Source of the DNA: JBFHES01 sp041584015
Lineage (GTDB): Bacteria > Bacteroidota > Bacteroidia > Bacteroidales > M50B96
Length of the DNA: 25,321 bases
NCBI GenBank assembly: GCA_041584015.1
Contig: JBFHES010000036.1
Span: forward strand, 1-25,321
Direction: 5' to 3'
Shown: one piece after another, positions 6,020 through 14,230 of the stretch
Position numbering within the stretch: the stretch's first letter is position 1
Layout of the letters: each line of letters starts with the position of its first letter
The notes under the pieces: generated by a model
The model's input: the letters and a program-made list of their open reading frames with translations, nothing else
Databases searched by the model: none
What the model was told of the DNA's origin: nothing
Program-made: the position numbers and the translations under genes

Positions 6020-7444
6020 TTAAAAGTTTTGTTCGCGATGTTTTAGTATAATGTTGATATCAGGAAAATGTTCGCTAAGATAGCTTGCCAGGCGATCGGC
6101 ACTATACACCGATCGATGTTGCCCGCCGGTGCAACCAAAACTAAAAATAATATGATTAAAATTTCGGGCGCTATAATTCCCAACTCCCTGACGTGCTAAC
6201 TTTAGCGCACCTTGAACAAAGTCTTCAACTTCGCCAATATCTTCCAAGTAATCAATTACAGGCTTATCGCGTCCTGTTAATTTCTTATATGGTTCTAATC
6301 TGCCTGGATTAGGCAATATTCTGCAATCGAATACAAAACCACCACCATTGGCTGTTGGATCTTGCGGGATACCCTTTTTATAAGAGAAACTATTGATGCT
6401 TACATTTAAGCGATCAGCCGCTAAGTTTTCTGTTCCCTCGTTGTCGTGTTTCAGCATGAAAGAAAGCGCCTTCCATAGCTCCGGAAACTCCTTGCTGTAA
6501 TCGATCTTTGTAAACAGGAAACGTAAATTTTCTATTGCCGGCGGAATCGACTGAATGAAATATACTTTCTTTTCGTAATACCCGCGAAAGCCATAAGCAC
6601 CAAGCACCTGCAAGATGCGAATAAGCATATAGCCATAAAAATAGGCAGTAAACGCATCACGGTCTACTTCAATCTTTTTGCTCAGTGCATCAATATAGTG
6701 TTCAAAAAGCTGATCGCGTACATGCTGGGGTAATTGTGCTTTTGATTGATATAGCATGGATGCAACATCATACTGCAATGCCCCTTTTCTTCCTCCCTGA
6801 TAATCGATAAAATATGGTGCTCCATCCTTAATCATCACATTACGTGATTGAAAATCGCGGTACATGAAAAAATCGCAATTCTCTGCCAATAGGTATTCAG
6901 TAAAAGTCTCAAAGTCGTTTTCCAGTAACTGCTCATCATAAGGAACAGCGGCCAACTTTAAATAATAATACTTAAAGTAGTTTAAATCCCACATCATGGC
7001 CTTCTTGTCGAACTTATCGCGCGGAAAGCACAAATGGTAATTCAATCCTTCGTGTCCTTCAGTTTGAAAATCTACCAACTTTGTAAGCGACAATTTGTAC
7101 AGGTCAATGGTCTGCTCATCAGGCTTACCCGGCGATTTACTCACATAATCGTAGAGCGTTTCATTTCCCAGGTCCTCGAGCAAATACATATGCTTACTTA
7201 AATCCTTAACAAGGACTTTGGGCACCGGTAAACCTTTTTCATAAAAATGCTCGGTAAATTCGATGAAGGCGATATTCTCTTTTTCATTCGGGTTGTAAGC
7301 CGCAATTGCCGATTGTTCTTTTGAGCTTAACCGATAGTACACCCTATCAGAACCTGATTGTGGCAGTGGTAACAGTGATTCGGGTAGTTTGCCGGTCCAA
7401 ACCTTAAAGAGATTACTGAGTTGTGTTAATATTTGTGGATTCAA
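6020..7444 (-). CDS. APH-type sugar kinase fused to RapZ C-terminal domain
   Basis: This gene encodes 474 residues in two domains. Residues about 1-330 are an aminoglycoside phosphotransferase-like kinase resembling AmgK (the anomeric MurNAc/GlcNAc kinase). The entry 'SGSDRVYYRL' is at about 30-39, the catalytic loop 'YRDFQSRN' at 195-202 (Asp197, Asn202) and the metal-binding 'FIDYQGG' at 212-218 (Asp214). Residues about 345-474 match the C-terminal domain of RapZ, with the signature 'GCTGGQHRSV' at 437-446; in enterobacteria that domain senses glucosamine-6-phosphate. The P-loop N-terminal domain of RapZ is missing, replaced by the kinase. The start is a TTG (7442-7444): no ATG lies in frame until Met86, and a stop lies a few codons upstream. 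It is the first gene of a pair with the ROK kinase. Confidence 0.85.
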   Translation of the reverse strand: MNPQILTQLSNLFKVWTGKLPESLLPLPQSGSDRVYYRLSSKEQSAIAAYNPNEKENIAFIEFTEHFYEKGLPVPKVLVKDLSKHMYLLEDLGNETLYDYVSKSPGKPDEQTIDLYKLSLTKLVDFQTEGHEGLNYHLCFPRDKFDKKAMMWDLNYFKYYYLKLAAVPYDEQLLENDFETFTEYLLAENCDFFMYRDFQSRNVMIKDGAPYFIDYQGGRKGALQYDVASMLYQSKAQLPQHVRDQLFEHYIDALSKKIEVDRDAFTAYFYGYMLIRILQVLGAYGFRGYYEKKVYFIQSIPPAIENLRFLFTKIDYSKEFPELWKALSFMLKHDNEGTENLAADRLNVSINSFSYKKGIPQDPTANGGGFVFDCRILPNPGRLEPYKKLTGRDKPVIDYLEDIGEVEDFVQGALKLARQGVGNYSARNFNHIIFSFGCTGGQHRSVYSADRLASYLSEHFPDINIILKHREQNF

Positions 7445-7477
7445 ATTGCATGGATTTTAAGAAAGGATAAAAATACA

Positions 7478-7507
7478 AAATGGGAAAACATATCTGCCTT
7501 CCCATTT
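7478..7507 (-). terminator. Intrinsic terminator
   Basis: AAATGGGAA (7478-7486) and TTCCCATTT (7499-7507) form a perfect 9-bp stem with a 12-base loop. On the minus strand the stem is followed by a T-rich run (plus 7467-7477). It lies just after the stop of the secreted-protein gene and separates that operon from the APH-RapZ operon. Confidence 0.75.
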
Positions 7508-7530
7508 AATAAATAAACTATATTTTTCTA

Positions 7531-7971
7531 TTAAGCTTTTTCATCTTGCAACAAACCGATGAGCACAGAGATGCATCCCTTCTTAATGGCGCGTCCCTGA
7601 TCAGTATCAGCCTTTGGTATTTTAAAACTAATAATTAATTTCTGACTTTTATCTAATTTGAAATCCCACTTATTAACTGAGGAATCATTGTTATTAGAAA
7701 ATAGTACCACATGATTTTCATCCATGATGGTAAATTGAATATTGGGTAAAGTAGCTTCTTTCGAGAAGAGTATCCGGTATTCCTGATCGGAATAAAACGT
7801 TTTATAAATTTCGGCATTCTGCCCTTCGTTCAAAACAAGTGCATTATAGTTTCCATCGTGCACATATGGAGCCATTGCTGTTTTCGAATTATCCTTCGCT
7901 AACTGGAAACACTGCCCCTGTGCAGATATTCCAAAGAGCAAAGCCGTAAAAATTATCAGTATTGACTTCAT
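7531..7971 (-). CDS. Secreted hypothetical protein
   Basis: This gene encodes 146 residues. A Sec signal peptide (about residues 1-19, ending near 'SAQGQ') leads to a mature domain of about 125 residues. It contains alternating strands ('YRILFS', 'IQFTIMD', 'VVLFSN', 'KLIISFKI') and two cysteines, one right after the signal peptide and one in the closing 'KKGCISVLIGL' motif. I recall similar small periplasmic proteins with that closing motif in Bacteroidota but know no function. The first cysteine is not in a lipobox. It begins 3 bases after the lipoprotein gene's stop, so they form an operon, and a terminator follows it. The pairing suggests the two products act together in the periplasm. 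Confidence 0.75.
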   Translation of the reverse strand: MKSILIIFTALLFGISAQGQCFQLAKDNSKTAMAPYVHDGNYNALVLNEGQNAEIYKTFYSDQEYRILFSKEATLPNIQFTIMDENHVVLFSNNNDSSVNKWDFKLDKSQKLIISFKIPKADTDQGRAIKKGCISVLIGLLQDEKA

Positions 7972-7974
7972 AGC

Positions 7975-8862
7975 TTAGGATGTATATTTATTTCTTGTTA
8001 TTGATATTAAATTGAAAAGCGCATCGAATTTATAGGAAAGCTCTGGATTCACCGTTTCACTGTCCAATTCATCTGCAAGACTTTCGTCTAAAAGTAAAAA
8101 ACTTTTTTCAAGCTGCTTCAAATCTTTTAATAAATCATCAACATTTGCTGTTTCCTCATATTTCTCAATCATCTCGTGCAGGATCTCAAGCGAAATTCCT
8201 TGATCAAGAATTCGTTTGTACAACCTAACATTCATTTTATCAGCCTCCTTTGCCATTTCTGTTGCAAGGTACAAACCTTCTATCCAGCCGCCATAAAGCA
8301 CAATTGAATGTACCGGTGAATTTTTATTCTCCTGCAAAAATGCATTTGAGTTCATTAAAGTTTCTGAGATGATGTAAATAACCGAATCGCGATTAAAGTA
8401 GTTTGCCTCCAAGCGGTCTTTAACCGAAACATCAACCAGATTTAATAATCCCAAATTATCAGCAATATCCTGCGCCGCCAACATATAATGTATGGTAGTT
8501 TGATTTTGCTCATGTATGCTGGCATAACATAAATCGGCCAGGTAAATACCCATGTTTAAAGCCTGCGCCTTTTGTGTATTGTAATTGTTCGATTTATTAT
8601 GAGGATTTAGCAGATCGGCATTATATTTTGCATTCACACGCTTAAGCAAGATAGCTGTTTCCAGCGGACTAGGTAATGAAAATATAATCGACTTGGCTTT
8701 CGCGAGATCATCATCCTGCGTATGAATAGCTGCCTTTTTAATGATTCGCTCGGTACTTTTGCTTTTTTCAGACTCTTCCGGGGCACATCCAAACAGAACT
8801 ACACCAGTGATAAACAGCGCTGCTATTTTATAAAATACTTTCCGGGTATCTTTTATTTTCAT
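7975..8862 (-). CDS. Lipoprotein, largely helical, unknown function
   Basis: This gene encodes 295 residues. The N-terminus has two basic patches, a hydrophobic core and a lipobox 'LFGC' (Cys near residue 26), so the product should be a lipid-anchored envelope protein. The mature part is almost wholly helical and amphipathic, with segments such as 'ALNMGIYLADLCYASI' (about 101-116) and 'HSIVLYGGWIEGLYLATEMA' (about 185-204), and an acidic C-terminal third. I recognise this as a type of unnamed Bacteroidota lipoprotein, without a known role. It heads an operon with the secreted protein 3 bases downstream. Its promoter must lie in the 218-base divergent gap shared with recQ; no perfect -7 box was found for this strand. 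Confidence 0.8.
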   Translation of the reverse strand: MKIKDTRKVFYKIAALFITGVVLFGCAPEESEKSKSTERIIKKAAIHTQDDDLAKAKSIIFSLPSPLETAILLKRVNAKYNADLLNPHNKSNNYNTQKAQALNMGIYLADLCYASIHEQNQTTIHYMLAAQDIADNLGLLNLVDVSVKDRLEANYFNRDSVIYIISETLMNSNAFLQENKNSPVHSIVLYGGWIEGLYLATEMAKEADKMNVRLYKRILDQGISLEILHEMIEKYEETANVDDLLKDLKQLEKSFLLLDESLADELDSETVNPELSYKFDALFNLISITRNKYTS

Positions 8863-9055
8863 GGTATCATATTCATTAGCTCTTCCTCCGCATACGCTAT
8901 AGGCTTAAAAAAGTTATTAAAAGTGATCTTTAAAACAACACGCACTTAATCGTATGAAACTTGTTTTCTGCTTAGCTAGCGCGGAGAATTGCCAGTTAAC
9001 ACAAATTAATTGTCACCTATCGATTCTCAATCACGCATGTAATCAGCTAAAACAT

Positions 9056-9063
9056 TAAATTTG
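9056..9063 (+). promoter_or_regulatory. Bacteroidota -7 box for recQ
   Basis: TAAATTTG followed by C matches the TAnnTTTG(C) consensus, 17 bases before the ATG at 9081. The -33 element is not clear. The 8863-9080 gap is divergent between the lipoprotein operon and recQ and holds no gene. Confidence 0.55.
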
Positions 9064-9080
9064 CATAAAAACGTTCATTA

Positions 9081-10997
9081 ATGACTTATCAACAAATATT
9101 AACAAAGTATTGGGGTTACTCTAAGTTTAGAGCAATGCAGGAAGATATTATTGATGCAGTTGTTAAAGGAAACGATGTATTAGGATTATTACCTACCGGT
9201 GGTGGCAAATCAATTACCTTTCAGGTACCTGCCATGCATAGCGAGGGAATTTGTTTGGTTATAACACCTCTAATAGCCTTAATGAAAGATCAGGTTGAAA
9301 ACCTACAGCAGAAGGGCATTAAAGCAATGGCCATCTATTCGGGCATGAGCAAACACGAAATAAAAGTAGCTTTTGATAATTGTGCTTATGGCAACTATAA
9401 ATTCCTGTACATTTCGCCGGAACGTATTGCATCTTCCTTTTTTAAAGAACGTTTAAAACTGATGCATGTAAACCTGATTGCAGTGGATGAGGCGCATTGT
9501 ATCTCGCAGTGGGGCTATGATTTCCGACCTTCATATTTACAAATTGCAGAGCTTCGTGACCTGATTCCGGATGTTCCTGTAATTGCGCTTACTGCAACAG
9601 CAACTCCTGATGTAGTGAATGATATTCAGGAGAAATTAAAGTTTAAAAAGAAGCTGGTTTTTACAAAAAGTTTTGAGCGAAAGAACTTAACATACATTGT
9701 GCGAAATGTTGAGGACAAGAAAAACTATCTGTTAAAAATAATCTCTAAAACCAAAGGCACAGGCATTGTTTACGTTCGCAACAGAAAAAACACTAAAGAG
9801 ATTGCCTTATTTCTTTCAGAAAATGGTATTCGGGCAGATTACTACCATGCTGGTCTTAATAACAAGAGTCGATCGGATAAACAGGAAAAATGGAAATCGG
9901 GCCGCATAAGAGTAATTGTAGCTACCAATGCATTTGGCATGGGCATCGATAAGCCTGATGTCCGCTTTGTTGTTCATGTTGACATACCTGATTCGCTGGA
10001 GGCTTACTATCAGGAAGCTGGCAGAGCAGGCAGAGATGAGAAATTATCCTACGCGGTGCTGCTGTATAATTCTGCCGATGAAGTGAAGCTTAAAACCAGA
10101 ATGGCAAAAAGCTTCCCAGCCAGAGATAAAATAAAATCCATTTACCATGCAGCTTGCAATCATTGTGGTGTTGCTGTTGGCGAAGGGAAAGGACATGTAT
10201 TCGACTTTAAGTTATTTGACTTTTGTAAGCAGTTTAAATTCGACTATGTTGAAGCATATAACAGCCTGAAGATATTGCAGCAGGAAGGCTACATAGAAAC
10301 GACTGATGAAGTCGAGAATCCATCGAGGATCATGTTTCTTGTGGCCAGAGATGCTCTCTATCAGTTTCAGGTGGCCAATGCCAAATACGACGCACTAATT
10401 AAATTGATTCTTCGCTCCTACACTGGTATTTTTAATGATTACATTAAAATAGACGAAGAACAACTTGCTACACGATTACAGTCAACCAGAGAGATTGTCT
10501 ATGATATATTACTTGCCCTGTCAAAGCACAAAATAATTAACTACATCCCAAGCAAGCAAACACCGTTCATCATCTTTACCACAGAAAGGCTTGATGCCAA
10601 ATCGCTGATCATCTCGAAGGAAAACTACGATACGAAAAAGGAAATTTTTGAAAAGAAACTAAATGCCACATTGCATTATGCAACCACCGGCCATCATTGC
10701 CGAAGTAAGATATTGCTTGAGTACTTTGGACAAAAAGATGTGAAACGCTGCGGACAATGCGACTACTGCTCAAAACGAAACGAATTAGATCTTAGTCAAT
10801 ATGAATTTGATATCATCCTGAAAAAGATAAAACAACAACTATCGGGAACGCCACATAAAATGGAGGATTTGGTTGATAAAATACCTTATGCACACAACAA
10901 GGTTATTAAGGTAATCCGGTGGCTATTCGATCAAAAAAAGATACAATACAACAAAGAAAACTGTGTTGAATGGTCGAGATCATTGTTTGAACAGTAG
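9081..10997 (+). CDS. recQ: RecQ-family ATP-dependent DNA helicase
   Basis: This gene encodes 638 residues. The protein unwinds DNA 3' to 5' in recombination and fork repair. Motif 0 is near residues 13-20. Further motifs are Walker A 'TGGGKS' at 39-44, 'DEAH' at 136-139, the RecQ aromatic loop 'QWGYDFRP' at 143-150, 'TATAT' at 171-175, motif V 'FGMGIDKPD' at 285-293 and motif VI 'QEAGRAGRD' at 311-319. The zinc site Cys540-x16-Cys557-x2-Cys560-x2-Cys563 has the spacing of the E. coli enzyme, but lies about 220 residues after motif VI instead of about 50. The insert (about 350-510) looks like a winged helix ('DEEQLATRLQSTREIVYDIL'). A short second winged-helix-like region ends the protein, and there is no recognisable HRDC domain. 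It has its own -7 box. Confidence 0.92.
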   Translation: MTYQQILTKYWGYSKFRAMQEDIIDAVVKGNDVLGLLPTGGGKSITFQVPAMHSEGICLVITPLIALMKDQVENLQQKGIKAMAIYSGMSKHEIKVAFDNCAYGNYKFLYISPERIASSFFKERLKLMHVNLIAVDEAHCISQWGYDFRPSYLQIAELRDLIPDVPVIALTATATPDVVNDIQEKLKFKKKLVFTKSFERKNLTYIVRNVEDKKNYLLKIISKTKGTGIVYVRNRKNTKEIALFLSENGIRADYYHAGLNNKSRSDKQEKWKSGRIRVIVATNAFGMGIDKPDVRFVVHVDIPDSLEAYYQEAGRAGRDEKLSYAVLLYNSADEVKLKTRMAKSFPARDKIKSIYHAACNHCGVAVGEGKGHVFDFKLFDFCKQFKFDYVEAYNSLKILQQEGYIETTDEVENPSRIMFLVARDALYQFQVANAKYDALIKLILRSYTGIFNDYIKIDEEQLATRLQSTREIVYDILLALSKHKIINYIPSKQTPFIIFTTERLDAKSLIISKENYDTKKEIFEKKLNATLHYATTGHHCRSKILLEYFGQKDVKRCGQCDYCSKRNELDLSQYEFDIILKKIKQQLSGTPHKMEDLVDKIPYAHNKVIKVIRWLFDQKKIQYNKENCVEWSRSLFEQ

Positions 10998-11092
10998 ACT
11001 ATAAATTGGCCAATGTTGCCACCATCACCAAAAAAAAGCACTACTTTAGCCCACTAGGGTATGAAGCTTTTATTTTAGCAATTAGAAAGAGA

Positions 11093-11680
11093 ATGGAAAC
11101 AGAGTTTGAACACAAGGTCTATTCTAAAAGCGTCCTGGAGTTTGTAACAGTCGCCGCAGAATATGTCATTTTCGCCGAAGGAGCAGAAAGCGAAAAACGC
11201 AAAGATTTTTTAGCTAAATCGCAAAAACTCTTGCCGCTCATATATTTAAAGAGCGCCATGTTAAGCGACTTAAATTCGGTATTGGACGAGGCAACGGAGA
11301 AATTTGTAACTGAAGAGGACTGGATGCAGGTTCAACAAAGCATCTCCAGAACACTTGGAAAGTTTGATATTTTCACCGAGGTTCATGAACCAATAGCCCA
11401 ACAAGATGAAGAATCATTGAGCGTATCACTCTCTGAATGTTACGCTGATATTTATCAAGATCTGGCAGACTTTATACAAGTTTACCGAATGGGTGATACC
11501 GACATGATGAATGATGCCCTTTGGGAATGTAAACAAAATTTTGAGCAGTATTGGGGTCCAAAACTTCTGGTACTGGTTAACAACATTCACAATATTATTT
11601 ATGGATCTGAAAATTGGCAGCAAGATTCTATCGATGATAAAGCTGCTAACAACGTGGACTCAGAAGCTCCTGAAGCATAG
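11093..11680 (+). CDS. DUF5063 domain protein
   Basis: This gene encodes about 195 residues counted from the ATG at 11093, which follows an A/G-rich stretch. The frame extends to a TTG at 11006, but the homologues I remember begin shortly before 'VYSKSVLEFVTVAAEY', supporting the internal ATG. The protein is soluble and largely helical, with a conserved-looking core 'LPLIYLKSAML' (about 46-56), a central acidic linker, and a helix-rich C-terminal half containing 'WECKQNFEQYWGPKLL'. The tail is acidic. DUF5063 has no known function. It sits 112 bases upstream of the exonuclease gene, a pairing I recognise from other Bacteroidota, which hints at an RNA- or DNA-processing link. Confidence 0.72.
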   Translation: METEFEHKVYSKSVLEFVTVAAEYVIFAEGAESEKRKDFLAKSQKLLPLIYLKSAMLSDLNSVLDEATEKFVTEEDWMQVQQSISRTLGKFDIFTEVHEPIAQQDEESLSVSLSECYADIYQDLADFIQVYRMGDTDMMNDALWECKQNFEQYWGPKLLVLVNNIHNIIYGSENWQQDSIDDKAANNVDSEAPEA

Positions 11681-11791
11681 TCATGAGTCTACATCAAAAT
11701 AATTAAATAAAAAAAACAACTACATTTTTGGAACATGACAGCGCCCAATTACGTAGTTAGTACGATTTCAGTTTTCTACAAAACAACAAAT

Positions 11792-12376
11792 ATGTTTCAA
11801 AAACAAATAACAAAGGAAGAGATTTACGAGTTACCACTAAAAGCATTCGAGGGCGAAGTTGTCGTTGTTGAAGACTATGATACTTTAATGCAAATTCTTC
11901 CGGAATTAATGATACAACCAGTTCTTGGCTTTGATACAGAAACAAAACCTCAGTTCAAGAAAGGCATTAAAAACAACAACAAAGTTGCGCTACTTCAATT
12001 AGCATCTGCAGAAAAAGCCTACCTATTCAGATTAAATAAGATTGGTCTTCCGGCTGAATTAAAAGCCGTTTTAGCTGATAACGATATCATTAAAATTGGT
12101 GCAGCCATTAAAGAAGATATACATTGCCTGCAGGAGTTACATGCGTTTGAACCAGCAAGTTTTATTGATCTCCAGCGCTACGCTAAGAAGTTCGGCATTG
12201 AGAGCTCTAGCCTCAAAAAGCTAACTGCCATCGTTCTGGACTTTCGCATTTCGAAGAACCAGCAATTATCTAATTGGGAGAATGGTGTACTTACACCTGC
12301 TCAAATGAGATACGCTGCTACAGATGCATGGGTTTGTCATGAAATTTATAATTCACTGAGAATACACGAAAATTAG
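11792..12376 (+). CDS. 3'-5' exonuclease, DEDDy (RNase D/WRN-like)
   Basis: This gene encodes about 194 residues counted from the ATG at 11792; a longer version from the ATG at 11735 adds 19 residues without similarity to known starts. It is a single exonuclease domain. Exo I is 'GFDTET' (about residues 47-52, providing Asp and Glu), Exo II is 'GAAIKEDIHCL' (Asp near 100), and Exo III is 'YAATDAW' with the Tyr and Asp of the DEDDy class. It lacks HRDC domains, so it is not a full RNase D. It resembles the stand-alone WRN-exonuclease-like proteins of Bacteroidota. The substrate (structured RNA or DNA ends) is not known. Its neighbours are DUF5063 upstream and a broken repeat-like element directly after its stop. 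Confidence 0.85.
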   Translation: MFQKQITKEEIYELPLKAFEGEVVVVEDYDTLMQILPELMIQPVLGFDTETKPQFKKGIKNNNKVALLQLASAEKAYLFRLNKIGLPAELKAVLADNDIIKIGAAIKEDIHCLQELHAFEPASFIDLQRYAKKFGIESSSLKKLTAIVLDFRISKNQQLSNWENGVLTPAQMRYAATDAWVCHEIYNSLRIHEN

Positions 12377-12499
12377 GCTAGCCCTAACATTGTTCACTTT
12401 CTTTCACCAAAAAATTACGTCAGGCTTTATTTAACCTTGCTCTAAATTCAGGATGCAGCAGAAAGTAAAAGTGATCAGCAACTTTTCCCTGTTAGCTAG
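12377..12499 (-). repeat. 123-bp element with imperfect inverted ends and a broken coding frame
   Basis: Starting at the base after the exonuclease stop, GCTAGCCCTAACA (12377-12389) is the imperfect inverted partner of TGTTAGCTAG (12490-12499). Between them the minus strand reads as protein-like sequence for 23 codons from 12491 ('DHFYFLLHPEFRARLNKA' near the end). It then hits TGA (12420-12422) and continues in frame for 11 codons to TAG (12384-12386). There is no start codon. It may be a relic of a gene, or an intergenic repeat that only looks coding. The remaining bases to 12591 hold nothing I can name. Confidence 0.45.
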
Positions 12500-12591
12500 T
12501 GATAAAACAACACGCTCACAATTTATTCATGGATAATCTTCAGGATTACCACTATTCTTCAAATAATCTATTAAACCAAGCATTGAATCAT

Positions 12592-12599
12592 TAAATTTG
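12592..12599 (+). promoter_or_regulatory. Bacteroidota -7 box for the ctp-pnuC-nadR operon
   Basis: TAAATTTG followed by C, identical to the box before recQ, lies 25 bases before the ATG at 12625. No clear -33 TTG is present at the usual distance. Confidence 0.55.
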
Positions 12600-12624
12600 C
12601 CTTTTCTTAAAAAAAGCAAATACT

Positions 12625-14220
12625 ATGACATCAAATAAGCTAATCATAACACTACTTACCACATTGCTATTCGCTACATCAAGCTTCTTATCTATGGCTC
12701 AAGAAAGCGAGCAGGTGAGGAAGTTCAGAAGAGTAATGAGCTTAATTGACAACTTTTATGTTGATACGGTAAATGACGATCAGCTCACCGAAGCTGCCAT
12801 AAAAGCCATGTTAAAGGAATTAGATCCACATTCGGTTTACATGGATAAAAAAGAATTTAAAGGAATGAACGAACCTTTGCAAGGTAACTTCGAAGGTGTT
12901 GGCATTCAATTTAATGTACTTCACGACACCATCATGGTGGTATCGACCATCTCGGGTGGTCCATCTGAAAAAATTGGTATCATGGCCGGAGACCGTATCG
13001 TTTCCATTAATGGCGAGAATGTAGCCGGCATTGAGATTAGCAACTCCGGGGTTCGTAAAAGACTTCTAGGAAAAAAGGGAACAATCGTAGAGGTAAAGAT
13101 TAAAAGACCCGGAATTGAACGGTTGTTAGACTACTCTATCAAACGAGACAAAATACCTATATATAGTTTGGATGCAGCCTATATGGCCAATGATGTTACG
13201 GGTTATATTAAGCTAAACCGCTTTGCCGTTACTACCTTCGATGAGTTTGTACAAGCCCTAACAGACTTGCAACAACAAGGAATGAAACACCTGATTCTCG
13301 ATTTAGGTAATAATGGTGGTGGCTATTTAAACATTGCTATAAAACTGGCTGACGAATTTCTCAGCGACGAAAAGTTAATTGTGTATACAGAGGGCATCAA
13401 CAATCCAAGAGTTACGCATCATGCAACTCCTAAGGGTAACTTTGAGAAGGGACGATTGATTGTGATGATTAACGAGGGAAGTGCATCGGCCAGCGAAATT
13501 GTTTCGGGTGCCATACAGGATTGGGACAGAGGAATTATTGTAGGTCGCCGTTCGTTTGGAAAAGGATTAGTACAGCGCCAAATAGAATTATTCGATAGCA
13601 CAGCCATGCGCTTAACGATTGCACATTATTATACACCAACCGGACGATCCATTCAAAAGCCTTATAACAACGGTGCAGAAGCCTACAACAACGAAATAAA
13701 TCGAAGAGTTGCAAATGGCGAACTTCAGGAAAAGGACAGTATTAATTTCCCTGATTCGTTAAAATATGAAACGCTAAGTGCAAAAAGGATTGTGTATGCT
13801 GGCGGGGGAATTATGCCGGATATTTTTGTTCCGATGGATACCTCGGCCTATACCGATCAATACATCGACTTGGTTCGAAAAAGTGTATTAAACAGAACAG
13901 CCCTCACCTACCTTGATAAAAACAGAGCTATCATGAAGAACAACTATCCTGAATTTAGAGCATTTAAAAATAATTTCCAGATTGATAGTGCGCTATTAGG
14001 CATTATGTGGGATGAGGCAAAAAAGGAAGGTATTGAGAAAATTGAAGATGAATATGCCATTGCTGAACATCACATAAAAACCCAGCTAAAAGCGCTAATT
14101 GCAAGAGACCTCTACAACAACAGCGAATACTTCGAAATTGTAAATCCTTTAGATGCCGCCTATCGACAATCGCTTGAGATCATCTCGAATAAAAAACGCT
14201 ACAAACAGATACTAAAATAG
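12625..14220 (+). CDS. C-terminal processing peptidase, S41 family
   Basis: This gene encodes 531 residues. A signal peptide (residues 1-25, ending 'SMA|Q') sends it to the periplasm. A PDZ domain covers about 88-165 ('GVGIQF' to the glycine-rich carboxylate-binding turn), which selects substrates by their C-terminus. The protease core follows with 'LDLGNNGGG' (225-233), the catalytic serine in 'EGSASASE' (Ser288 by spacing) and the general-base lysine in 'SFGKG' (Lys313). The 25-residue distance between Ser and Lys is that of CtpB and the D1 protease. A C-terminal extension of about 130 charged residues follows the core, as in other Bacteroidota members. It is first in an operon, with 10 bases to pnuC. 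Likely roles are periplasmic protein turnover or maturation. Confidence 0.92.
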   Translation: MTSNKLIITLLTTLLFATSSFLSMAQESEQVRKFRRVMSLIDNFYVDTVNDDQLTEAAIKAMLKELDPHSVYMDKKEFKGMNEPLQGNFEGVGIQFNVLHDTIMVVSTISGGPSEKIGIMAGDRIVSINGENVAGIEISNSGVRKRLLGKKGTIVEVKIKRPGIERLLDYSIKRDKIPIYSLDAAYMANDVTGYIKLNRFAVTTFDEFVQALTDLQQQGMKHLILDLGNNGGGYLNIAIKLADEFLSDEKLIVYTEGINNPRVTHHATPKGNFEKGRLIVMINEGSASASEIVSGAIQDWDRGIIVGRRSFGKGLVQRQIELFDSTAMRLTIAHYYTPTGRSIQKPYNNGAEAYNNEINRRVANGELQEKDSINFPDSLKYETLSAKRIVYAGGGIMPDIFVPMDTSAYTDQYIDLVRKSVLNRTALTYLDKNRAIMKNNYPEFRAFKNNFQIDSALLGIMWDEAKKEGIEKIEDEYAIAEHHIKTQLKALIARDLYNNSEYFEIVNPLDAAYRQSLEIISNKKRYKQILK

Positions 14221-14230
14221 TTACTAAACT

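Noticed and set aside
11006..11092. TTG-started extension of the DUF5063 protein
   Set aside because: The added 29 residues do not fit the family start I recall, and an ATG with an A/G-rich leader is available at 11093.
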